Shown here in pieces: positions 6,359-12,175 of a stretch of 12,175 bases of DNA. A model generated the notes under the pieces. It saw only the letters and a program-made list of their open reading frames with translations. It searched no databases and was not told the origin of the DNA. Origin of the DNA: an archaeon (GTDB lineage: Archaea; EX4484-52; B79-G9); assembly GCA_013139905.1 (NCBI GenBank), contig WSZW01000118.1:1-12175 (forward strand), read 5' to 3'. A program made the position numbers and the translations under genes. How positions within the stretch are numbered: position 1 is the stretch's first letter; each line of letters opens with the position of its first letter.

Positions 6359-7880
6359 TTCCTGTGAATGCTTTTTTTTCTTTGGGGTTATTTTTGATTT
6401 GAGTTTTTGCGAAATCATCAAAGAATGGGACTTTTATTGGGATTGCGAATTTGGTAAATGTGGATGATATGATGGCTTCGCCTTTATCTAGAGATGCGAT
6501 GTTTCTATCGTCTGATGTTAAGTCTTGAGCTGCGGATGAAATTATTGCTTCTCTTTCTTGTTGCATTTCTATTCCCATTATTATTTTTGTGTTTAGATTT
6601 GCTAAAATTTCTTTTGGGATTAGGGATGGTAGTTGGGTTATTGCAGTTAGTCCGATGTTGAATTTTCTGCCTTCTCTTGCGATGCTTGAAAATACGTTTG
6701 GTCCTTTTTGCAATACTTCTTTTCCAATTACTCTTGGGGCTTCTTCCAGTACTATATTTATGATGGGTTTTGTGTTTAGTGTGCCGTCTTTTCTGTATTT
6801 TTTGTATTTTGAGAATAGTTCTGTTGTGATTATTGAACTTACAAGGATTTCTATTGCTGATGATAGTGCAGATGTGTCTATTATGACTGTTTTTGATTGA
6901 TCTAGTGATCGTATTATGTCGTCTGTAATTGTGGCTCCTGCGGTTTGGTCGAATATTGAGTTACAGGTTATTTCGTCTTCTGCGACTGATATGGATAGCA
7001 GTCGCATTAGTTTTCGTTTTACGACATTTATTGTTTCTTTGCGGTAAAATTCGCCTTCGTCTTGTGAAATTATTAGGTTTTCTATCCATTCGAGATGGAA
7101 ATTGTTGTAAAATGTGTACATCAAATCTTTTTGAGCGTCTGAAAATTCAATTGCGCCTTCAAAATGCCATGGTTTTAGGATTGAAAGATTTATTTTTAGT
7201 GTTTTTGTTCCTGCTGGTGGTTCCGGGCTGTAATATTCCAGTAATTCTCTTGATTTTGGGTGGTCTTTTAGAACCAGTTCGTTTCTGCCGTAGTATTCGT
7301 CGTGCGGGTCAAAGACTAAGTTTGCGCAGTATGGTTGGTCTAGTGCGGACCAAAGAAGTGTTTTTAATAGGTTGGATTTACCTCTACCGGTTGTTGCTGC
7401 GAGTAATATGTGATGTGAAAATACATTTTGTCCGTCAAGGAATATGTCGATTGGCATTAATTTTGAGCCAGATCTTATGTTTCCAAGATATAATGGGTAT
7501 GCAGGTTTTTGTATGAATGATAAATCTTCTTTTGTTATTTTTCTTAAATGTGCGAAAAAGCTTGGAAGTGTTTTTGGTGTGTGAGCGTTTGTTTTTCTGA
7601 TGGTTACGACACTTCTTGCTCTGGCTAGGATGTATGTTCTTAAATTTGGGTCTAGAAAATCCAGGGATTCGCCGTAGCCTTCAAGGTTCATCCCGGACAT
7701 CATTTCCAGGGATTCTTTTGCAATTTGGGAGCCGTATTTAAGGTCGTATATTTGGAATATTGTGTATTGGTTAATATCATCTGTTACTAATAATTCGCCT
7801 AGTTCTAATTGTTCGTTACTTTTCTGGCGGATGAGCAAATCACCAAAACCGCCGGCAATAATTTGACCTACAATATTCAT
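6348..7880 (-). CDS. herA: HerA-type hexameric ATPase/DNA translocase
   Basis: 510 aa of the HerA/FtsK superfamily. HerA is a hexameric DNA translocase that works with the nuclease NurA and Mre11-Rad50 in archaeal DNA end resection. The N-terminal residues 1-35 (GQIIAGGFGDLLIR) suit the HAS-barrel. Walker A is AATTGRGKS (161-169, Lys168). DPHDEY (191-196) is the HerA-type acidic motif after strand 2. Walker B is INIVLEEAPR (Glu379/Glu380), followed by AREGRKFNIG and the sensor segment AITQLPSL (Gln416). The arginine in MQQEREAI (Arg443) is a candidate arginine finger. The C-terminus, after FFDDF, is a basic tail. All motifs are intact. NurA, Mre11 and Rad50 are not adjacent, unlike many archaea, so the role in resection is inferred. 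The start is supported by a TATA box at leaderless distance. Confidence 0.88.
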   Translation of the reverse strand: MNIVGQIIAGGFGDLLIRQKSNEQLELGELLVTDDINQYTIFQIYDLKYGSQIAKESLEMMSGMNLEGYGESLDFLDPNLRTYILARARSVVTIRKTNAHTPKTLPSFFAHLRKITKEDLSFIQKPAYPLYLGNIRSGSKLMPIDIFLDGQNVFSHHILLAATTGRGKSNLLKTLLWSALDQPYCANLVFDPHDEYYGRNELVLKDHPKSRELLEYYSPEPPAGTKTLKINLSILKPWHFEGAIEFSDAQKDLMYTFYNNFHLEWIENLIISQDEGEFYRKETINVVKRKLMRLLSISVAEDEITCNSIFDQTAGATITDDIIRSLDQSKTVIIDTSALSSAIEILVSSIITTELFSKYKKYRKDGTLNTKPIINIVLEEAPRVIGKEVLQKGPNVFSSIAREGRKFNIGLTAITQLPSLIPKEILANLNTKIIMGIEMQQEREAIISSAAQDLTSDDRNIASLDKGEAIISSTFTKFAIPIKVPFFDDFAKTQIKNNPKEKKAFTGIKF

Positions 7881-7900
7881 CTTTCTTTTTTGTTGGGTAA

Positions 7901-7925
7901 ATGTTATATGTGTTGTTTTTTTTTG
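7901..7925 (-). promoter_or_regulatory. herA promoter: A-tract plus TATA box, leaderless
   Basis: Read on the minus strand, nine A, then CAACACATATAAC, with the TATA core ATATAAC at 7903-7909. Its centre is about 26 nt before the herA ATG (7880), so the message should be leaderless. The same element occurs at 8484-8507 in front of the CBS gene with a single-base difference. Confidence 0.65.
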
Positions 7926-8014
7926 TATTTTGATGTTATATATATAGATATATTTTGATTGTTTCTGTGTTTTTAGTAAATTTATAAGGACGTTGATTTG
8001 TTGTTAATTATGTA

Positions 8015-8439
8015 TTACCAAAAGCTTGAAAATTTTTCTCGGAATTTGGGTATTGCTCGAGCCCGCAAGTAACTGTATTTCATGTTTTGAGAGACTCGTC
8101 TGCTTGAAAGCATACCTACAAGTATGCCGTCTTTTTCGACCGGAAGTCTTCGTATGTGTTTTTCGGTCATTACATTAAGTGCATCAATTAGTCGTTTGTT
8201 GACATTTATGACGTATATATTTGGTGTCATATGGTCTTTTATTTTGGCGGTTTTTGGGTTTATTCCGTGAGTTATTATTTTACGTAAAATGTCTCGTTCA
8301 GAGAAAATTCCTAATGCTTTTTTATTTGTGCCTACAATGACGGAACCTATGTTTTTTTGCTCATAAGTTGGGCTACTGCTTCTATTGTCATTGTATCTTC
8401 TACAAAAGTTGGTTTATGCATAACTTCTTTTATTGTCAT
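8015..8439 (-). pseudogene. Tandem CBS-domain protein, interrupted by a single-base frameshift
   Basis: A gene for a two-CBS-domain protein of about 141 aa (these domains bind adenosyl nucleotides and act as regulators), read on the minus strand from the ATG at 8439. The first 29 codons give MTIKEVMHKPTFVEDT and a helix ending MSKK, then hit TAG at 8347-8349. Adding one A to the A7 run (T7 at 8352-8358 on the plus strand) restores one frame: NIGSVIVG, GIFSERDILRKII (typical CBS1 end), DHMTPN, then CBS2 with EKHIRRLPVEKDGILVGMLSS, ending at 8015. The restored length, 426 nt, is an exact codon multiple. The start has a very strong Shine-Dalgarno GGAGGGTG (8446-8453), 6 nt away. The break may be a sequencing error in the homopolymer, a real mutation, phase variation or slippage; the intact flanks argue against old decay. 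Confidence 0.85.
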
Positions 8440-8445
8440 ATAAAA

Positions 8446-8453
8446 CACCCTCC
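8446..8453 (-). promoter_or_regulatory. Strong Shine-Dalgarno of the CBS gene
   Basis: GGAGGGTG on the minus strand, 6 nt before the ATG at 8439, is the best ribosome binding site in the window. It fixes the true start of the interrupted CBS gene upstream of the frameshift. Confidence 0.8.
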
Positions 8454-8483
8454 GGAAATACAGTTATATATTGGTCATGGAAG

Positions 8484-8507
8484 GTTATATGTGTTGGTTT
8501 TTTTTTG
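8484..8507 (-). promoter_or_regulatory. CBS gene promoter: A-tract plus TATA box
   Basis: On the minus strand nine A, CCAACACATATAAC, nearly identical to the herA promoter. The TATA core predicts transcription from about 8461, leaving a leader of about 22 nt that includes the Shine-Dalgarno site. A second TATA-like stretch at 8463-8470 would start at the ATG and exclude the Shine-Dalgarno, so it is less likely. Confidence 0.6.
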
Positions 8508-8527
8508 GGATTTTTTTATTTTAAACA

Positions 8528-8536
8528 TTTAAATAT
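8528..8536 (+). promoter_or_regulatory. TATA box of the 8558 gene, leaderless start
   Basis: TTTAAATAT is centred 26 nt before the ATG at 8558. Together with the CBS promoter it makes an 118-bp divergent promoter region. A TTG at 8552 in the same frame is upstream of the likely transcription start and is not favoured. Confidence 0.6.
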
Positions 8537-8557
8537 CTTCTATTACATATTTTGTGT

Positions 8558-8848
8558 ATGGATATATCTGATGTGAGTAAATATGGTTGTTTAGTTGATG
8601 AGTCTTATGAATCACCCACACCGCCATCAAGTAGAGAATTGTTGGAGCCGGTTTGTAAAATTACGGGTCTGTCTTATGATGCTGTCAGAGACATGGATAT
8701 GGGTGATAGGATTCGGGCTGTTGAGGCGAGTTTAGGGATAAATTTTATTGAAAACACAAAACTTCAAATATTTTTACGATATCATAATGTTAATTCTATG
8801 GATGAATATTATCGAAAAGAACAATCTCGTGATGCTTCTGTTTGGTAA
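8558..8848 (+). CDS. Uncharacterised small protein
   Basis: 96 aa from the ATG at 8558. I do not recognise a family. After a Ser/Pro-rich first third (ESPTPPSSRELLEP, about residues 19-32) the remainder is probably helical: ITGLSYDAVRDMDMGDRIRAVEASLGINFIENTKLQIFLRY in outline, ending NSMDEYYRKEQSRDASVW. It is acidic, with no membrane segment and no metal site. The ordered helical part could be a small interaction module. The clean leaderless promoter and compact size support it being real. It is divergent from the CBS gene and sits just ahead of the gyrase operon, from which it is separated by T-runs and two further promoters. Confidence 0.55.
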   Translation: MDISDVSKYGCLVDESYESPTPPSSRELLEPVCKITGLSYDAVRDMDMGDRIRAVEASLGINFIENTKLQIFLRYHNVNSMDEYYRKEQSRDASVW

Positions 8849-9058
8849 TTTTTTGATGTTTTTTAAATTTTTTTCCACAACCTATATAAACGTTTCTGTT
8901 TAATTAGATGTATATGTTTTTAGGCTAAAAATACCATATCTATTTGCGTTTTTATTGAGCTTTTGGTTCATTTTAAAAATGGGATTATTTTATAATTTTT
9001 ATGCGAATTGATGGTGTGTTTTTGCAATAAACAAATTGATATTATATTGTTGAATTTT
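8849..9058 (+). promoter_or_regulatory. gyrB upstream region with two promoter candidates and a mini-ORF
   Basis: This 210-bp gap starts with T-runs that can end the preceding gene. A strong TATA box TATATAAA (8883-8890) predicts transcription near 8913, exactly where a tiny leaderless reading frame begins (ATG 8914, four codons and stop at 8926-8928). A second box TTTATAAT (8988-8995) predicts a start near 9019, giving a gyrB leader of about 40 nt. No clear Shine-Dalgarno precedes gyrB at 9059. I see no tRNA and no C/D-box RNA in the gap. Confidence 0.45.
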
Positions 9059-10960
9059 ATGAGTGAAAAAGATTACGGCGCAGAACAGATTAAGGTTCTG
9101 GAAGGTTTGTCGGCAGTTAGAAAACGACCGGCAATGTATATTGGTGGAACGGGTAAGAAAGGTTTACATCATTTAGTCTGGGAAGTATTAGACAATAGTA
9201 TAGATGAAGCTTTGGCCGGTTATTGCACTAAAATAATTGTTTCTGTAAATATTGATGGATCTGTTACGGTAATTGATAATGGGCGAGGTATTCCTGTTGA
9301 TATTCATTCAGTATATAAGATTCCTGCTGTGGAGCTTGTTATGACTAAATTGCATGCGGGCGGTAAATTTGATAATGATACTTACAAGGTTTCCGGAGGA
9401 CTTCACGGGGTTGGCGTTTCGGTTGTAAATGCGCTAGCTAAATGGGTTGAAATTGAGATTAAACGAGATGGTAAAATTCATCACCAGAAATATGCTGTTG
9501 GTGAGAAAGTAACGGATCTTAAAGTGATTGGCGATACTGATACAACCGGTACAAAACTTACGTTTTTCCCTGATGCTGAGATTTTTGATGAGATTATTTT
9601 TGATAAAGATGTTTTGATTCCACGAATTAAAGAATTGGCATATTTGAATAAGGGTCTTATTTTAGAATTTGAGGATAAAAGGGATGAAACTAAAAAGACG
9701 TTTTGTTTTGACGGCGGTATTGAATCTTTGGTTACTGATTTGAACAAAACCCGACACACACTTCATGATAATCCTATTTATTTCGAGACGAAAGATACTG
9801 ATACTAATGTTGAGATGGAAATTGCTTTGCAGTATACTGATGGGTATACTGAATCAATTATTTCTTTTGTTAATAACATAAATACTATTGAGGGTGGTAC
9901 TCATATTTCAGGGTTTAAGGCTGCACTTACTAAAGTTACAAATAGTTATATTAAGAAAAATAAACTTTTGAAAGATAATGTTGATCTTACCGGGTCGGAT
10001 ATGCGTGAAGGCTTGACTGGTGTTGTAAGTCTTAAAATACCTGAGCCTCAGTTTGAAGGTCAGACTAAGACAAAGCTTGGAAATGCTGATGTTAAGGGAA
10101 TTGTTGAGTCTGCGGTATCGGCTAAGCTTTCTGAATTTTATGAGGAAAATCCAACGGTTATAAAGGTAATTGTTAGTAAAATTACGTCTGCTGCTGTTGC
10201 CAGGATTGCGGCTCAAAAGGCAAGAGAACTGGTTCGGCGAAAAAGTGCTTTGGAATCTACTACATTACCGGGTAAACTTGCTGATTGTTCTGAAAAAGAT
10301 GCTTCTAAATGCGAGCTTTTTATTGTGGAAGGAGATTCTGCAGGTGGTTCTGCAAAACAGGGACGTGTTCGTGATATTCAGGCAATACTTCCTATACGTG
10401 GAAAAATACTTAATGTGGAAAAAGCTGCAATTTCAAAGATGATACAAAGTGAAGAGATAAGGGCTTTGATTACTGCAATTGGATCCGGTATTTCTGAGCA
10501 ATACAATATGGAAAAAGCAAGATATCATAAAGTTATAATCATGACTGATGCGGATGTTGATGGTGCGCACATAAGTACGCTTTTAATGACATTCTTTTTT
10601 AGATATATGCCGGAGTTAGTGGAAAACGGACATCTTTACTTGGCAATGCCGCCACTGTATAAGATACAGAAAGGAAAAACGGCACATTATGTATATTCTG
10701 ATGAAGAAAAAGCGGCAAAACTTTTGGAAGTTGGTGAGCACGGTGTTTCTATTCAACGGTATAAAGGTCTTGGGGAAATGGATCCAAAACAATTATGGGA
10801 TACTACAATGAATCCAGAGACTAGGACTTTAAAGCAGATTACTATTGAAGATGCTATTGAGGCAGATCAGACTTTTAGTATGCTTATGGGTGATTTGGTT
10901 GAGCCTAGGCGTAAATTTATTGAAGAAAATGCAAAAGATGTTGCTAATTTAGATATTTGA
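9059..10960 (+). CDS. gyrB: DNA gyrase subunit B
   Basis: 633 aa, full-length GyrB, the ATPase subunit of the A2B2 type IIA topoisomerase that introduces negative supercoils. The GHKL ATPase motifs are EVLDNSIDEALAG (about 41-53), DNGRGIPVD and GGLHGVGVSVVNALA. The transducer lysine loop is QTKTKLGN. The TOPRIM domain has EGDSAGGSAKQGR (catalytic Glu) and MTDADVDGAHI (metal-binding DxD). The tail has QRYKGLGEMDPKQLW and ends at LVEPRRKFIEENA. The length and absence of the about 170-residue insert fit the common non-proteobacterial form. The start at 9059 is chosen because the protein then begins MSEKDYGAEQIKVLEGL like its homologues; 17 further upstream codons (from 9008) have no homology character. 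It is followed by gyrA after 37 nt. Archaeal gyrases are generally thought to come from bacteria. Confidence 0.97.
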   Translation: MSEKDYGAEQIKVLEGLSAVRKRPAMYIGGTGKKGLHHLVWEVLDNSIDEALAGYCTKIIVSVNIDGSVTVIDNGRGIPVDIHSVYKIPAVELVMTKLHAGGKFDNDTYKVSGGLHGVGVSVVNALAKWVEIEIKRDGKIHHQKYAVGEKVTDLKVIGDTDTTGTKLTFFPDAEIFDEIIFDKDVLIPRIKELAYLNKGLILEFEDKRDETKKTFCFDGGIESLVTDLNKTRHTLHDNPIYFETKDTDTNVEMEIALQYTDGYTESIISFVNNINTIEGGTHISGFKAALTKVTNSYIKKNKLLKDNVDLTGSDMREGLTGVVSLKIPEPQFEGQTKTKLGNADVKGIVESAVSAKLSEFYEENPTVIKVIVSKITSAAVARIAAQKARELVRRKSALESTTLPGKLADCSEKDASKCELFIVEGDSAGGSAKQGRVRDIQAILPIRGKILNVEKAAISKMIQSEEIRALITAIGSGISEQYNMEKARYHKVIIMTDADVDGAHISTLLMTFFFRYMPELVENGHLYLAMPPLYKIQKGKTAHYVYSDEEKAAKLLEVGEHGVSIQRYKGLGEMDPKQLWDTTMNPETRTLKQITIEDAIEADQTFSMLMGDLVEPRRKFIEENAKDVANLDI

Positions 10961-10987
10961 TATGTGTAATAATTTATGATAATTTAT

Positions 10988-10992
10988 GTGAT
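10988..10992 (+). promoter_or_regulatory. Shine-Dalgarno of gyrA
   Basis: GTGAT, complementary to the archaeal 16S 3' end, lies 5 nt before the ATG at 10998. It supports this start, and hence the N-terminal extension of GyrA, and shows that gyrA is translated as an internal operon gene. Confidence 0.55.
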
Positions 10993-10997
10993 TTAAT

Positions 10998-12175
10998 ATG
11001 GCTGATGAGAATAACGACAACGAAAATAACAAGAATGTGGAAAATAAGGATTCGGTAACGAATGATACCAAGGATACTAATGCTGATTATGTTCCACAAA
11101 CTACATCTAATGTAGTTCCTGTTGCAATTTCGCGCGAGATGAAAAAAGCATATCTTGATTATTCTATGAGTGTTATTGTTGGTCGTGCTTTGCCTGATGT
11201 TCGTGATGGTTTAAAACCGGTTCATAGACGAGTTTTATATGCTATGCATGAGCTTGGTGTTGTATCAAATAAGCCGCATAAAAAATCTGCAAGAGTAGTT
11301 GGTGAGGTATTGGGTAAATATCACCCTCACGGAGATACTGCTGTTTATGATACTATTGTTAGAATGGCGCAAACATTTTCGCTAAATCACACGCTTATTG
11401 ATGGGCATGGAAATTTTGGTTCTATTGATGGTGATTCTGCAGCGGCAATGCGTTATACTGAAGTTCGTATGCAAAAAATTGCTGAAGAAATGTTAAAAGA
11501 TATTGATATGGAAACGGTTAATTTTGCACCTAATTTTGATGATACTTTGCAAGAGCCTGTTGTTTTGCCTTCGATGATTCCAAATTTATTAATTAATGGT
11601 TCTGAAGGTATTGCTGTTGGTATGGCTACAAAGATTCCACCTCATAATTTAAGTGAAATTATTGATGCTACGATTAAGTTGATTGATGATCCAGAAAGCA
11701 CTGTTGAGGATTTAATTGAAATTGTTAAAGGTCCTGATTTTCCAACAGCCGGCAGGATTTGCGGTCGGTCGGGTTTTACTGCTGCATATAGAACTGGTCG
11801 TGGTAAGGTAAATCTTCGGGCAGTAGCTGAAGTTGAAGAGAAAAATGATAAAAGAAGAATAATTATTAGTGAACTTCCTTATCAAGTGAATAAGGCAAAT
11901 CTGATTAAAACGATTGCTCATCTTGTTAATGATAAGAAAATTGAAGGGATTCGTGATATTCGTGATGAGTCCGATAGAGAAGGTATGCATGTTGTAATCG
12001 AGCTTACAAAAACGGCTACAACCGAGATTGTTTTGAATAAACTTTTCAAGTACACTGACATGTCTATTACTTACGGTATTATTAATTTGGCGCTTGTGGA
12101 TAATCAGCCACGCGTACTTACACTTGCTCAATCATTAAAGTATTATTTAGATCATAGGTTCGAGGTTGTAACTCG
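10998..12175 (+). CDS. gyrA: DNA gyrase subunit A (5' part, truncated by window edge)
   Basis: The first 392 codons of GyrA, the DNA cleavage and religation subunit; the frame is open at the right edge. After an extension of about 40 residues, the core starts VAISREMKKAYLDYSMSVIV and GRALPDVRDGLKPVHRR. The helix that contacts fluoroquinolones reads HPHGDTAVYDTIVRMAQ (110-126), with Thr114 and Asp118 at the E. coli Ser83 and Asp87 positions. The catalytic tyrosine is Tyr153 in AAAMRYTEVRM. Then follow the tower-domain segments IPNLLINGSEGIAVGMAT, GPDFPTAG, ISELPYQVNK and IEGIRDIRDESDREG. The N-terminal extension is very rich in Asn, Asp, Glu and Lys and looks disordered. The C-terminal pinwheel domain and GyrA box, which decide true gyrase activity, lie outside the window; pairing with gyrB makes gyrase more likely than topoisomerase IV. 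Confidence 0.95.
   Translation, partial: MADENNDNENNKNVENKDSVTNDTKDTNADYVPQTTSNVVPVAISREMKKAYLDYSMSVIVGRALPDVRDGLKPVHRRVLYAMHELGVVSNKPHKKSARVVGEVLGKYHPHGDTAVYDTIVRMAQTFSLNHTLIDGHGNFGSIDGDSAAAMRYTEVRMQKIAEEMLKDIDMETVNFAPNFDDTLQEPVVLPSMIPNLLINGSEGIAVGMATKIPPHNLSEIIDATIKLIDDPESTVEDLIEIVKGPDFPTAGRICGRSGFTAAYRTGRGKVNLRAVAEVEEKNDKRRIIISELPYQVNKANLIKTIAHLVNDKKIEGIRDIRDESDREGMHVVIELTKTATTEIVLNKLFKYTDMSITYGIINLALVDNQPRVLTLAQSLKYYLDHRFEVVT

Noticed and set aside
6929..7516. Plus-strand open frame of 195 codons
   Set aside because: It lies wholly inside herA on the other strand, whose Walker A and B motifs are intact. Its translation is rich in Leu, Arg and Val runs with no domain, and no promoter or ribosome site precedes it.
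8015..8230. A 71-aa single-CBS gene starting at the ATG at 8230
   Set aside because: That ATG is internal (DHMTPN). The upstream sequence in the adjacent frame encodes the matching first CBS domain with a strong ribosome binding site, so this is the 3' part of a frameshifted gene.
9481..10442. Minus- and plus-strand open frames within gyrB
   Set aside because: Out-of-frame shadows of a complete and conserved gyrB.
11712..12131. Minus-strand open frame of 139 codons
   Set aside because: It is antisense to the gyrA coding region, which is clearly conserved; composition is an artefact of AT-rich codons.

Overview
The window looks like a piece of an AT-rich archaeal chromosome. Several genes start directly at an A/T-rich TATA-like box centred about 25-28 nt upstream of the ATG, which is the signature of leaderless archaeal mRNAs. 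Genes inside operons instead carry GGTG/GTGAT-type Shine-Dalgarno sites. HerA, an OB-fold/DHH nuclease and a HEPN/nucleotidyltransferase pair also fit archaea. The bacterial-type gyrase, the many small orphan genes and the HEPN/NTase subtype suggest a DPANN-like lineage (Woesearchaeota/Pacearchaeota type). That placement is inferred from general family knowledge only.

Layout. (1) 1-1366: the 3' end of purL, overlapping purQ, for purine biosynthesis. (2) 1446-3023: a leaderless gene for a RecJ-like DHH nuclease. (3) 3064-4098: a two-gene operon of wHTH-nucleotidyltransferase and HEPN protein, resembling MntA/HepT toxin-antitoxin pairs. It is preceded by three direct repeats with an exact 20-bp period that surround its TATA box. 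(4) 4181-4597: a DUF457/YdjM-type membrane hydrolase. (5) 4773-6358: two unrecognised genes, one small and acidic, one long, helical and possibly TPR-like. (6) On the minus strand, 6348-7880 is a HerA-type ATPase without NurA beside it, and 8015-8439 is a tandem-CBS protein broken by one missing base in a homopolymer. These two minus-strand genes share an almost identical promoter. (7) 8558-8848: a small orphan gene. (8) 9059-12175: gyrB then gyrA, with gyrA cut by the window edge.

The genes do not form one pathway. The window joins core metabolism (purLQ) and DNA topology/repair (gyrBA, herA, DHH nuclease) around an accessory stretch at about 3.0-6.3 kb. The strongest non-routine signals are the 20-bp operator-like repeat of the NTase/HEPN operon, the HEPN protein whose expected catalytic histidine position is a tyrosine, the duplicated A-tract/TATA promoter, and the homopolymer frameshift in the CBS gene. 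I see no tRNA, rRNA, CRISPR array, insertion sequence or attachment site.
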